A DNA stretch of 64,000 nucleotides from Monodelphis domestica (lineage: Eukaryota > Chordata > Mammalia > Didelphimorphia > Didelphidae): positions 346,127,380-346,191,379 of the forward strand of contig NC_077229.1 of NCBI RefSeq assembly GCF_027887165.1, read 5' to 3'. The notes beneath the pieces were generated by a model. The model was not told where the DNA came from. It did not search any database and was given only the letters and a program-made list of their open reading frames with translations. This document shows positions 22,273-32,789 of the stretch, piece by piece; the first letter of the stretch is position 1, and every line of letters starts with the position of its first letter. Made by a program: the position numbers and the translations under genes.

Positions 22273-22600
22273 GATCGATGTGGTCAGCTCAGAGCATTAA
22301 AGGTTGAATTGTTGACATTCCTTCCTAGTTCCCTGAGTCTAAACCAGCCTAGAGAAGCTTCAGGCACTCAGTGATGCTTGGCTGGTTATGGGTCATGATG
22401 GGCAACTCAAGCAAGGTAGCTTCAAGCAGCTGAATTAACTGAAGATGTTTTCAATATGTCATCTTGTTGAATATCCTTCTCCCACTACAGCAACTCTTTG
22501 TTAACTGTTGAATGGTCCATACATGTCTCATTTTGTTCCAGTACTGAACATAAACTACCAGGGGACTAACCTAAGTCAGGCCCAGCCCAGAATACTCAGA
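22273..22600. other. No recognised feature
   Basis: Unassigned sequence without supported ORF. Confidence 0.45.
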
Positions 22601-22700
22601 TGTATATAATACTTTATGGTTTATAATGCATTTCTCTTATAAAACCTCTGTGAGGAAGGGGTTTTTATATGATTATAAGTATACAGTTTGGGGTTTAGAG
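22600..22700 (-). repeat. MIR-class fragment
   Basis: ATAATACTTTATGGTTTATAAT and AAACCTCTGTGAGGAAGG match the antisense MIR start, strongly diverged. Confidence 0.45.
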
Positions 22701-22719
22701 AAAGGAAACTAATTCAAGA

Positions 22720-22873
22720 GCTTGGAATGAAGTGAAGTACAAGCTGATTAGAGAGAAATTCTGCAAAATTAATTACTTCTCAGATAGCCAACCCACTAGA
22801 CTTTTTAGAAACCAGAGACAGATTCAATAAGGAAATAAATCAGGAACAATGAGAGATGGAGGTTAATGTGTAT
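22720..22873 (+). repeat. Direct-repeat pair of unknown family, copy A
   Basis: It aligns with 23319-23461 in the same orientation at about 75% identity outside one 10-base gap. Shared phrases: GAGAGAA, CACTAGA followed by T-rich sequence, CAGAGA, TGAGAG, and an ending AATGTGTA/GGTGTGTA. The gap between copies is about 445 bases. Unknown origin; two copies of an old repeat or an old local duplication. Confidence 0.6.
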
Positions 22874-23318
22874 GTTCTCCTGGTTCTACGAGTTTCTGGG
22901 GATTTTGACCCTAGAGGGAACTTCCCTTTCATTCAGAAGTCATACCATGGAGGAGTGACCCCCAGACTTCTCTTGCAGAGTCATCCAGGAATGAGGTAGA
23001 GGAGGGAGAGGAGAGAAGACTGGATACTTCCCTTATTACAGAAAACAAGATTAGAAAGTAGATCTGAGATCTCATGGCATATCAGAGTATGCAAGGAAGA
23101 TAGGGAAAGATGCAAGCAAATGGGCCAGTAGACCAGAGTTGATAAAACTACCAGAATCTAGTGCATGGTTTACAAATGGAAACCAAATTCTATAATGCTT
23201 ATTTATGTTTCTGTTACTTGAAATTATATTTAAAGTGTATGGCTGTTTTAAATAATGATTTATGTCCCAGACTAAAGTGTATGGTTGCAAATTTATGGAG
23301 ATCAAGTTAAAACAAATG

Positions 23319-23461
23319 CTCAGGTTGAAGGAGGGTACGAGCTAATTTGAGAGAATTTCATTACCTTCGAGATAACCATACTCACTAGATTTCTTAGACC
23401 CCAGAGATATACTTAATGAGGAAGTGATCCAGGAGCACTGAGAGGTAGAAGTTGGTGTGTA
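23319..23461 (+). repeat. Direct-repeat pair of unknown family, copy B
   Basis: Partner of 22720-22873. The similarity starts at GCTCAGGTTGAAGGAGGGTA, corresponding to GCTTGGAATGAAGTGAAGTA in copy A. Sequence outside the pair is unrelated. Confidence 0.6.
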
Positions 23462-23489
23462 AATTCGAGTAACTGCAAATACTGCATAG

Positions 23490-23640
23490 AACACCCAACA
23501 CATTTCTATGATAAATAACATCCAGATAGCTAGAGAACCTGAGGCTCAAAGTGGCACAAAATCACACCACCAGTAAATGGCAGAGCCAAAATATCTTATA
23601 ATTCTAGATCACTTGCTCTTACCACTAAAAGACATTTGTG
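23490..23640 (-). repeat. MIR-class SINE relic
   Basis: GAACCTGAGGCTCAAAGTGG, AATCACACCACCAGTAAATG and CAGAGCCAAAA are in the antisense MIR order. Confidence 0.6.
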
Positions 23641-23784
23641 GTTGCATGGCAGGGCATCATGAGGTGTGGGGGCTCAAGGCTATTTCATAAAAAAAAGTCC
23701 TCGTACACCAGTCTTGATATCAGTCATAGTTTCTAAGTATGGCAAGTCACTGCTCTTCTCAGAATGAAAAAAATCTTAGAGATG

Positions 23785-24037
23785 GAAGGAATTTTAGAGG
23801 TTATTGAGTCCAATCTCTACCTGGACAGGAATGCCTTCTTCAGCATCCCTTACAAGTGGTCATTGGCCACTGCTTGAAGACCTCAAGTGAGGGAGAATCC
23901 CAATGGATGGGCTGCCCATTCCATATTTGGATGACAAGTCAAAATGTTTTTCTTCCACTTCCATGTATTACTCCTAGTTTTGCCCTCTGGGTCAAGCAGA
24001 ACAATTCTAATCCCTCTTCCACATGATGGACCCTCAG
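23785..24037 (-). mobile_element. L3/CR1-type LINE relic, antisense, part 1
   Basis: Antisense L3 3' end: GTCCAATCTCTACCTGGACAG, CACTGCTTGAAGACCTCAAG, GGCTGCCCATTCCATATTTG, TTTGCCCTCTGGGTCAAGCAG. It stops at the L1 TSD at 24038 and resumes at 24430. Confidence 0.8.
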
Positions 24038-24429
24038 ATACCTGAATCAAGCACAATTCTGGAGGGACTTACAAAGAAAGCTTTCCACCTCTAGAAAAAG
24101 AACCACTGGAGTCAGAATGCAGATGAAAGCATATATTTTTTCACTTGTTTGTTTGGGTTTTTGTGTTGGGGTTTTGGTTTTATTTTATTATTCACTTGCA
24201 AAAATGAACATTATGGAAATATGTTTTGTATGATAATACATGTATAACCCATTAAAGTGCTTGTCAATTCCAAGAATGGGGAGGGAAGGGAAGGAAGGTG
24301 ACAATTTGGATGATATATCTTCAGAAAATTTATGTGGAAATTTATTATATGTAATTGGTAAAAAATGATAATAATAATAATAAAAATCTTTAAAAAGAAA
24401 GAAAGACAAAACAAATACCTTAATCAAGC
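24038..24429 (+). mobile_element. 5'-truncated LINE-1 3'UTR inserted in the antisense L3
   Basis: The body at 24053-24414 begins ACAATTCTGGAGGGACTTAC and holds only L1 3'UTR, ending in an AATAATAATAATAAAA-type and AAAGAAAG tail. The TSD ATACCTGAATCAAGC (24038-24052) pairs with ATACCTTAATCAAGC (24415-24429), 14 of 15 identical. Confidence 0.9.
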
Positions 24430-24795
24430 TTTCACATATCCCCTAAGCATTCTTCAGTCTAAATATTCCTAGTTCCTTCAAAGTAGGCATGGTCATCAAC
24501 AACTTCCCCATCCTCATTGTCTTCTTGACATGTCATTTTTGGAACTGAATATAATGTTTTAGATATGATCTTACCAGCATAGAGCACAAAGTATCACTTC
24601 ACTCATTGTGTATAACATTCCTCTCTTAATGAAGCCTGGTATAGTATTAACTTTTTTTGTCTGCCATGTTGTTGACTGATATTATTTGCTATTTTCTAAA
24701 ACTCCCAAATATTTTTCACCCACCCATTGTCTAATTACTTCCATCTCCCTGGTTTTCTATCTCTTTACTCCTATCCTCTATTACTGAGCTTTGTG
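24430..24795 (-). mobile_element. L3/CR1-type LINE relic, antisense, part 2
   Basis: It continues part 1: CTAAATATTCCTAGTTCCTTC, GGCATGGTCATCAACAAC, TTTTGGAACTGAATATAATG, GATATGATCTTACCAGCATAG, TTGCTATTTTC-like and CACCCACCCATTGTCTAATT are all in antisense L3 order. Confidence 0.8.
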
Positions 24796-25129
24796 TGCAC
24801 AAAATGCAAAATGTCCAGGCAATCCAACAGACCACTAGGGATGCCTACTTCAACTATTTGTTGAACCCAGATGCTTAATTCCAGTCAAGGTCAGGGATGT
24901 TATTTTGGGTAATCAATAAGAAGGCAAAGGAGCACAGAATGAGGAACTATCTTGAGAGTATTTATTTTACTTTTCTTGTTCTAAGTCTATTAAGATATTA
25001 CCAGCAGTGGATATTAGATTACATAACTCACAATGCTAATATTCCCATTGTAGACTTCAACTCCTTGGAAATGTCCTGTTAGGGAGATAGATTTAAGTGA
25101 GATCAAAGTTTTTCACATTACCCATTGTG
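24796..25129. other. No recognised feature
   Basis: Unassigned sequence, no supported ORF. The 61-codon frame at 24897-25082 has no recognisable content. Confidence 0.4.
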
Positions 25130-25235
25130 CTTACACTATGAATCAGAGAATTTTCAGATAGATGGGGAATATGAGGCTAGAGATGTGAGATGGCATGTCC
25201 CAAATCACCCAGCAATTAGTGGTAGGGTTCAGTTG
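25130..25235 (-). repeat. MIR-class fragment
   Basis: AGATAGATGGGGAATATGAGGC, GCATGTCCCAAATCACCCAG and CAATTAGTGGTAGGG are the antisense MIR order. Confidence 0.55.
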
Positions 25236-25237
25236 GT

Positions 25238-25520
25238 TAGTTGTTGTCCTTTTTTGCTGGAAGAAGACCAAAATGACATCACTGGTGATGGGTTTTGGCT
25301 TACGTATAAACTGGATTTAAGTGAGGTAGCATTATACAAAATTGTTGGCCTTACTCTCTCTTCAAGTCAGCCAAGTCCAGTTGGCAGAACAAAAGTCAAG
25401 ACGACTGGCCATGACTCAGAATACAGTGGATTAACTTGGCATCTTTGGAGTCAGACCAAACTCTAAGCACTCCATGATGTCTGCTTTAGCCACCTTCATG
25501 GCTGTTGGAACAAATTGTTC
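25238..25520 (+). repeat. Marsupial interspersed repeat of uncertain class
   Basis: It begins GTTGTTGTCCTTTTTTGCTGG and passes through AAGAAGACCAAAATGACATC, GGATTTAAGTGAGG, CAAGTCCAGTTGGCAGAAC and GACGACTGGCCATGACTCAG. I recall this phrase order from other marsupial DNA but cannot assign a class. The 113-codon frame over it (25125-25466) spans two repeats and is not a gene. Confidence 0.5.
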
Positions 25521-26149
25521 TCATCTTCCCTTTCCACTGGGAGGAATCTTTGCATGCAAAGTGGTAGGGTTCAGGTACAGCTAGATCTCCCGATTCCTAG
25601 GTCAAAGCTTCATCTGTCACACTGCTTGGGGCTTCTTTGTGCTGACTCCTACTATATATGAGAATAAGTCATTACATAGGTATCCATATCATCTAAGACT
25701 CAGAAAAAATCAGAGCAGACGGCTCCATTTCCTAGCTCTCTCTGAGCATTTCATGCTAATGACACCTTCAAGGTTCCTGGGGTTCACTTGCAGCAATTCT
25801 TTGCTTGGCAGCATTTTTCCCTTGCCCTGGGTTCTGGCCAGCTAAGTCTGCTCTGAATTTGATATATTGAGGAACATCCCCATTTCTTCCTTTTGGCAGA
25901 ATTCTACACATGATAAATTGCAAGAGGGGAAAAAAAGAATCTATTTAAACTGCAGAGATCATAAAACTTTCTCTTCCTCTGCCTACAAAGTGCTTGGCTT
26001 GTATGTTCCCAGTGCACAGGAAAAGAAATGACTTCTTGGGGTGAGATGGAGGGGTTTCTTTTTCACTAAATCTTAAGGCCTCTTTATCAATAACAGAGTT
26101 CACCAACAACTTGATTTCAGTGATATTCAGGCATGTTTCCCATTAAAAA
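25521..26149. other. No recognised feature
   Basis: Unassigned sequence; only short chance frames. Confidence 0.45.
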
Positions 26150-26290
26150 TTAAATGTCTTCCTGAAGCCAGCATTGACCAGTCTGCATGATGTTAGGAAA
26201 GTCATTCTGAGCCTTTCTGAGCTTCAGCTATTTCACTGTAAGATGAGGAAGTTGAGCCATGAAATCTTATCTGTCTCTAAGATTCCATGA
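26150..26290 (+). repeat. MIR-class fragment
   Basis: TGTTAGGAAAGTCATTCTGAG, CTTCAGCTATTTCACTGTAAG and TCTAAGATTCCATGATT match the sense MIR core and 3' end. Confidence 0.5.
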
Positions 26291-26839
26291 TTGCACAATC
26301 CCTGAAAATTTCCATGTCCACGAATCAACTCAAAATTCCACTGTTCAGTGACTTTGCTTCTTAAAAATCTATATCAATATTCCAAGAGTTCCAGGATCTC
26401 ACTGATGTGGACATTCCCTTCCTTGGTACAGATTATTGCTCGGAAATGCCTTCTCATCCTGTGATTCTATTCCTCCAAAGATCTTCCACAAAAGAGATAT
26501 TTTTAAATATTCTATGCCAAAAATATATTTGAAAAGTCAAGATTCTATTTATATGGTTGCATTTCTAGCATATAGAGATCAAATTTTCTTATAGTAGTAG
26601 GGATATTATGAGTAGGATAAATTCCCAAATTATTGATATCTGCTAGATGATGGTCACCCTTTGCCCTCTATCAGTAAAATAACAACATCCCAATCATGAG
26701 GAATAAAATGTATCCTATTCTAAATCCAAAACTTGATTAACGTTATTCTTGTCCCAAAATGCTTAATATTCCCCATAACTAATAATGCATTTTGGGACTC
26801 TACAAAAAAAAAGCAATTAAGAGACCCATAAATAAATAT
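26291..26839. other. No recognised feature
   Basis: AT-rich unassigned sequence without a supported ORF. Confidence 0.45.
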
Positions 26840-27070
26840 TGCCATTTGTTGTTGAGTCATTCAGTTGTGTCCAACTATTTATGACCCTTGGAACCATAGC
26901 ACAGTGATGCCATCCATGGTTTTTCTTGGTGGGGGGCAAAGAATGGTTTGCTATTTCCTTCTCTAGTTGAGAGTAGCACCTAACTGTGGGTCTTCCCATT
27001 AGGGGACCATAAATATTTAAGTCGTCTTTAAATCTTTGGAAGGTGAAGTCATCTGTATTGAAGCAGGCCA
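26840..27070 (-). repeat. Mar-1-like CORE-SINE with RTE tail, diverged
   Basis: Antisense tail GTTGTTGAGTCATTCAGTTG, GTGTCCAACTATTTATGACCC, then GGTTTGCTATTTCCTTCTC. It breaks down after about 26980 and the tRNA head is not recognisable. Confidence 0.65.
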
Positions 27071-27269
27071 AGAGAAATAGCTATGAATTTTTATTATAGA
27101 GTAGCCACAGAACGATGAATATTCACCAGTTTCCATAAGGGACAGAGTTATCTATTATGGATTATTGAATCATGAGGATTAACGAGTGAACCTAACAACA
27201 ACAACAAGAAAACGTAATCCTTAATTAAAAAATGTTTGTATCCCTCATAGTCTCCAAGCATATGGAAAA

Positions 27270-27480
27270 ATAGAATCATAGAATGATTGAGCCTGGAGGA
27301 CCCTTTTGAGATCATTTAGTCTCATTCTCTCTGTCTTCCGGATCTATCTGCTCTGATGCATTTCTAACAAAGTGGTCATCCAACTCCTTCTAGAATATTC
27401 TTAGTCCCAGGAAAGACAAGTCTATCAGACAGTTCTCACTGTTAGGAAGTTTCTGTTACATCTCAATAACACTGGTTGAT
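27270..27480 (-). mobile_element. L3/CR1 3'-end fragment, antisense
   Basis: AGAATCATAGAATGATTGAGCC, GAGATCATTTAGTCTCATTC, GTGGTCATCCAACTCCTTC and CTGTTAGGAAGTTTCTGTTAC are the antisense L3 terminus. Confidence 0.7.
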
Positions 27481-28152
27481 GAATGAGTGAAAAACAAAAC
27501 CCCTCCACTAGAAAACCATTCTTTGATTATTTGGAGCACTAAGTAGTGGTTTTGATGCTTTAGCATCCTTACCTCCTAATGCAATTGGTAATTGATGGAG
27601 CCATGCTTATTCAAGACTGATAAATTTAGGACCCTAGTAAAAATGAGATCAAAACCAACATTCCTCTCCACTTACCATTCTATTGATAGATGTTGAATAA
27701 AAGACCTACAGGTGCAGAAATAGCTCTTTCAGAGTCAAGAGCCCCACTGAAGTGTCCTGCAGGATAGATTACATTAAATCCTGATAGAAATGTCTAGGAT
27801 ATCACCAAGGTTTGAGGTCTCCAACTTAGGTCCAGCTACTGCCTGAGTTCCCTGGTGAACAGAGAACACACAGAAGAAGATGGGAGGGCATGTGGCTTGG
27901 GGTATTTCTGCAGGTGGAAGGCTATGTATTTTAAAGAATATTTTACAATGTTTTGCTTGGGGACCTGATGAATTTACATTAGAACAAAGGGTTTGCTGAT
28001 TTCAAAAAACAAATTTTCTTTACTCCAGGATGTACCCGTATAAATATAGAGGCCCTTAAAAGCCTTATGGAAGTCAAATCTTTCATCTTAACTTTTGCTA
28101 CCTAAAAGGGCTTTAAATTCACCTGAATTATTTACTAATTTCTTTCTTAAAC
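27481..28152. other. No recognised feature
   Basis: Unassigned sequence. Confidence 0.45.
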
Positions 28153-28263
28153 TTTTACCTTCTATCTTCAAATTATTCTGAGTTTTGGTTCCAAGTCAGG
28201 AGAATGGTAAGGGCTAGGCAATTAGGATTAAGTGATTTATCCAAGGTCACCCAGCTAGGAAGC
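28153..28263 (-). repeat. SINE1/WSINE-type SINE, 5'-truncated
   Basis: Antisense tail ACTTTTACCTTCTATCTTC, TTCCAAGTCAGGAGAATGG, AAGGGCTAGGCAATTAGG, AGGTCACCCAGCTAGGAAG. The tRNA-like head is missing. Confidence 0.7.
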
Positions 28264-28744
28264 CAAACCCAATGTTCCTTATGAATATGCCTAATATTGT
28301 AGCCAATCATCTTTACCTATGGCAGATAACTGACTTCATTCAGGAAGCTAATCAAGTGCTTTATGCATCTGAGTTGGTGGTAAGAAAGATGGCTGATGGA
28401 GTAATGAAGAGATTTTCCAACCAGCCTAGGTGACATAATATGGCCACCTCAGGGAGAACATTAAAGATAACATGTTCCAAGTGAATTAAACTACCATTAC
28501 CTCTACTCCAATCCATGGAGACCCACAAGGCCCCTGGGCCCAAGAGGTCTCGGAATAGTGGCATTCCTCAGACCACTGGCCTGGCTTCTAGCCAGTTTCC
28601 ATATTTATGATCCAAAGCATCAATACTTTTTGAAACTGGAACAGGCAATTGCTTCTTTAGATGCATAGACTTTGCCTCTTAAAACTTAAAACCAGAAAAG
28701 TCTCATCAACATGGATTTAGTAAGAATTTAATTCATATATTTTA
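28264..28744. other. No recognised feature
   Basis: Unassigned sequence. A short antisense frame at 28361-28564 is not supported. Confidence 0.45.
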
Positions 28745-29720
28745 AATTAATATGTTCTAGGCACTGCTAAGCTCTGGAGATATAAATATAAACAAAAAAA
28801 GAAGAAGACAATCTCTGCCCTCAAGGACCCAATATTCTTGTAGGAAAAGACAACATATAAAAGAGCTGAAAGGTAAATCTAATAGTCTTGGAGATGTCCC
28901 TGTGGGTTTCCCTCCTTTCCCCAAAATAACTTCCTTTGGAAGCTCTTCATTTGCTAATTCATTCAGCAAGCTGGACTTGAGGCTTATTATGTATACTGCA
29001 TTGTGTGGGCAACTGAAGGGAATAAAAAGATAAATAGGAAATAGATTCTACTCTCAAGGAGCTTATAATCTAGGAAGGAATAACAGGCATGCTTCCAAGT
29101 AACTGTAGTACAAGTCAGGATGTGTTGGGTTATGATAAAGGTAGAAAAAAGCCATCATGGGAACTCAGAGAAGGGAGCAATAGTTTAGAGTTCCAGGACT
29201 CAAGGTAGGCTTCACAGAGACGACATTTGAGTTAGGTCTTGAAAGATTTTGATAGGTGTGGATAGTTAAGGGGAACATTCTATATTCAGAGACAAGAATG
29301 AGTAAAGGCATGGAGGTGGGAAGTCATAGAATACATTAAGAGGATGTTGAGTGGTCCCATGTGATTAAAGGATAGAGTAAATATAGTTGAGAGATGGGAG
29401 ATAGTGTTAGAAGAATCAAGAGGGTTCAGATTATGGAAGGCCTTGAATGCTAGGTTAATGCGTTTAAGACTTTATTCAGTAGGCAATGGGGAACCACTGA
29501 AGGGCTTCCCACCTTTAAAAAAAAAACAATGGAGTGATACACTGTAGAATATTAATTCAACAGGAGTGTAAAGAATAGATGGAAGAAAGGAGACTGGATA
29601 TAGGAAAATAAAATAAAAGATTGTTTCAGGAGTCTGGGTGAAAGAGAGTGAAGGACTGAAGAATTTGGACAAGGATGGTTGCAAGAGATATTTTGGAGTT
29701 TGAAAAGATAGAAATTGGTG
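28745..29720 (+). repeat. Old interspersed repeat of unnamed family (two fragments)
   Basis: 28745-28880 and 28980-29720 share the pattern GGCACTGCTAAG ... GCCCTCAAGGA ... and CTCTCAAGGAGCTTATAATC, GGTAGGCTTCACAGAG, GACGACATTTGAGTTAGGTC, GAGTAAAGGCATGGAGGTGG, AAGGCCTTGAATGCTAGG, GGCAATGGGGAACCACTGAAG. The same order is seen at 4411-5760 and 57540-58800. Class unknown. Confidence 0.55.
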
Positions 29721-29724
29721 AGTA

Positions 29725-30079
29725 ACTTGGAGAAGGGGTCAAGGCAAGAGAATAATCAAAGATACAGTGTCTCCAAGGTTTTAAGCCTATGTATTAAGAA
29801 TGGAAAGAAGGAAATTAGGAGGGGGATGTTTGTGTGCATTGTCATAGGAGAAAAAATGATTAGCTCACTTTTGGACATCTTCAATTTGAGGTATCAGAGG
29901 GATACACAGAGGACAAGATCCAACAAATAAATTTGAAATTTGGGACTAGATTTTGGGAGAGAGGGTCAGGAATAGGGAAAAAGTTTTGTTTACATAAAGA
30001 TGAGAGCAGAAACTGTAAAAGCAGAAAAGATAGACAGCAGTCAAATAGGGGACACAGCACGGTTGCTTTTGGTAAAAGC
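29725..30079. other. Weak continuation of the old repeat; nothing else
   Basis: Purine-rich, diverged sequence without a supported gene. AAAGATACAGTGTCTCCAAGG could continue the old repeat. Confidence 0.35.
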
Positions 30080-30425
30080 ATATTTTAAGAATTATTATTT
30101 TATTAAATTTAAATGTTTTGATACTTTTTGTTTTAATATCACTTTATATCCTTCCATCTCCTCCTTTTAGGGAATATAATCCCTTATAATAAAGAATAAA
30201 AAAGAGGAAAAGAAAAAATAATTCAGCAAGACCAACCAAAACATTGACCAAATCCAACATTAAATGTAGCGGTTCTATTAGGGAATATAATCCCTTATAA
30301 TAAAGAATAAAAAAGAGGAAAAGAAAAAATAATTCAGCAAGACCAACCAAAACACTGACCAAATCCAACATTAAATGTAGCGGTTCTAAACCTATGATTC
30401 CCCCATCTCTGAAACAAAGAAAAGA
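30080..30425 (-). mobile_element. Possible antisense L1 3' relic holding a tandem duplication
   Basis: TATTAAATTTAAATGTTTTGATAC, then AATTCAGCAAGACCAACC, ACATTGACCAAATCC and TGTAGCGGTTCTA. A similar phrase order (AAACCAACCAATACATTGAA ... ATATGTAACATTCC) occurs at 42330-42560, so both appear to be copies of one repeat, which I read as L1 3'-end derived with low certainty. Confidence 0.4.
30167..30388. repeat. 111-bp tandem duplication, two copies
   Basis: 30167-30277 and 30278-30388 are almost identical; the visible difference is ACATTGACC versus ACACTGACC. The high identity in an otherwise diverged repeat indicates a recent local duplication (or an assembly artefact). Confidence 0.95.
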
Positions 30426-31305
30426 AGATTGAACTTATATTTTAAAAATAGAATATGCTATTCTCTGCAGCATAAAGTTATTTATTTTGTAGCAGTTTTA
30501 GAGCTTATGCTAAAGATGAGGTTCAGAGCTTCAGGTGGACAGTAACAAGAGACACAATTTAAAATATTTTTTGTGTAGCAAACACAAATATCTCAACTTC
30601 TCTCTGGAAAGAATAGGAAGAGACAAAAGAGGGGGAGGGAGAGAGAAAGAGACAGAGAGACATAGAGAGACCCAGACAGAGAGAGACAGAGACTTTCCTT
30701 TGGTCTGGCAGGAAAGAGAAGAAGAAAGAAGAAAAACTGGGGGGTTAGGTGAAGAAGCTTGGGAGAAACTTTTTAATTTCCCCAAAATGCACCCCATACT
30801 TTCTCATGCCTTGCCCCCAGTATGCAGTGAATAATTTCTTATTTGTAAGCACTAAAAAAAGAGAAAGGGAAGACAGAGAGATTGAAGAGAAAGGAGAGAA
30901 GAGAAGAGGATGATCGAGGGTCCAAAGTCCTGGAAGAGGCAGGAGATGGGATCAAGAACAAAAATGGGAGAGTTGGCCTTGGCAAAGAGTGGGGCATGAT
31001 TAAATGCACCAAAGGCATTTACTAGAGAAGAAATATTGTATGAGAAACATGGGAAGTAAATATAGTACAGTGAGACACTTATAAAGGCCATTCTATTCCA
31101 TAAATTCTGCTATATTGCAGGTCAAACCTATTCCTCGGTTGCCTGAACATATCCAGTGGGTGCTATCCTATTCACTTGACACCAGCATCGTAATTAATTT
31201 TTCATAACTACTTGATGGAGAACAGTTTCCTTCTCTGTTCCATGTTTTATAAGTAAGTGGGTCAGGCTAGAACAGATTCACATTTTTATGCCGTGAATTA
31301 CTGTA
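30426..31305. other. No recognised gene; purine-rich stretch
   Basis: 30600-30760 and 30850-30910 are AG-rich (GAGAGAAAGAGACAGAGAG type). They open shadow frames on both strands that are not supported as genes. Confidence 0.5.
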
Positions 31306-31309
31306 AAGG

Positions 31310-31490
31310 GAGCAGCATGGAGTAATGGGAAGACAGCTGAATCTGGGTCCCAAATACAGATCCTCTCTACTTTTGTGACCTCAGACAAGTCATTTAATTA
31401 CTTTAGACCTCACTTTCTTTGTCTGTGAAATGAAGAGCTTGTGTTAGATGAACCCTAATTTCTCTTCTAGTTTCTAATCCCATAATTTCC
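31310..31490 (+). repeat. MIR-class SINE relic
   Basis: GGGAGCAGCATGGAGTAATGG, TTGTGACCTCAGACAAGTC, CTTTCTTTGTCTGTGAAATG and TGTTAGATGAACCCTAATTTC are the sense MIR order, nearly complete. Confidence 0.7.
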
Positions 31491-31514
31491 ACAATAGACC
31501 CAGAATTATGAATA

Positions 31515-31625
31515 TCTAGAATCAAAGGACTTGCCCAGAATTGCAGAACTAATTGAATATAGAGGGCAGGATTTGAACTCCTTCTCCAGGCTGTACTTCT
31601 GCTTTGTGAATATCACTACCATGAC
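31515..31625 (-). repeat. MIR-class fragment
   Basis: AAAGGACTTGCCCAGAATTGC, GAGGGCAGGATTTGAACTCC and CTGTACTTCTGCTTTGTG are antisense MIR 5' sequence. Confidence 0.5.
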
Positions 31626-31637
31626 TCAGCTTCCTTC

Positions 31638-31977
31638 TGTTAAATGAAGTAACCGACCATCTGGTTGCCCTGACTGCAGCTGACCATTAGCTAATTTTGC
31701 TCAGTCTAAAAACACAAATTGCCTGAGGTCAGAATGATTCCACTCTCCCACCTTGCCAGCCTCTGACTATTGCCACTCCCCAATCCATGGACTTTTGGTT
31801 GTTACATAAAACAACTTATGTAACCCCTTCTTGAGGACATGCCTCCCAAATGTGTTTAAACCTGGATCACCTTGTCCCTCATGGGTAGTCCAGTGCTCTG
31901 GGGCTGTGAAGGACCTCAGATTAGAATGTTCTTGTCCCAATTAAAGACCCTAATTTAGTAGCTTTTTTTGTTTTCAG
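31638..31977 (+). mobile_element. LTR-like fossil (gamma-type endogenous retrovirus LTR?)
   Basis: It begins TGTTAAATGAAGTAACC. It holds a TTTAAA box near 31855 in TGTGTTTAAACCTGG, then CACCTTGTCCCTC, then TTAAAGACC as a polyadenylation-like signal near 31941, and ends at TTGTTTTCA. This order resembles the LTRs of class I (gamma-like) endogenous retroviruses. No internal region is attached and no TSD is evident, so it would be a solo LTR relic. Confidence 0.45.
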
Positions 31978-32159
31978 GTTGATACTTCTTTGGAACTTGC
32001 CTCAGAGCCCAGGGCTTTCTCCCTCTGGCATTCTTCTGCCATGATGGTCCCCTTTTCTCATTGGGGAGTTCTTTCTGAGGCTTCCCTTTTAGGGACAGAA
32101 CAGACTTTACTTCACTCCCTTCCCAGCTGTCCTGATTGTCTGGATTTCCCCATTCCTTT

Positions 32160-32290
32160 TTCAACTCCCTTTATGTGTTATTTTACTCTACTAGAATATA
32201 AGCTCCTTGAGGGAAAGGCTATCTTTTTGCTTGTATTTATATTGCCAGCCTTTAGTACAGTGCCTCCTGTATAGTATGCTTGTTGCTTGC
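32160..32290 (+). repeat. L2 3'-end fragment
   Basis: CTAGAATATAAGCTCCTTGAGG, then AAAGGCTATCTTTTTGC and TACAGTGCCTCCTGTATAG follow the L2 terminus. Confidence 0.7.
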
Positions 32291-32789
32291 CTGCCCAACT
32301 ACTCATGAGCTAGATAAGCACATGGAGAGTTTCTAGAGCACCCTGCAACCTTATATTCAAGGAACTGGAACAGATATGTCTTCTAGGAGCAGATAATAAT
32401 GTACACATCAGGTGGGAAGAGAATCATCTCACCTCTTATGGAGGAGACATCTTGGAAAAAATAAAACTATATCTCTTTCAGGGCACACTGCAATACCACC
32501 CAAAAGGTGGTGGCTATAGAGATTGGACAGGGCAAAATTTCACTCTTTAAAAAGCTTGGGGGACCTTCCACATGCAATTCCCATCACTCCCTGGCAGTGA
32601 GTGGCAAAGATCACAACAAATTAGAAAGCTCTCATGAGCTCCTTTAAGCACAAGACTCATCCTCAGAGTGCTAACATTATTCTCTACTAGTAAGAGATCA
32701 CAGCAATTTGAATACACAGCAGAACCCTGAATAGGAGCCAACTCTTTATTTTGGGTTCAGTTCCTGATGCCACAGCTTAGAAAACAATG
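32291..32789. other. No recognised feature
   Basis: Unassigned sequence, no supported ORF. Confidence 0.45.

Noticed and set aside
25125-25466. 113-codon open frame
   Set aside because: It spans the junction of a MIR fragment and another interspersed repeat.
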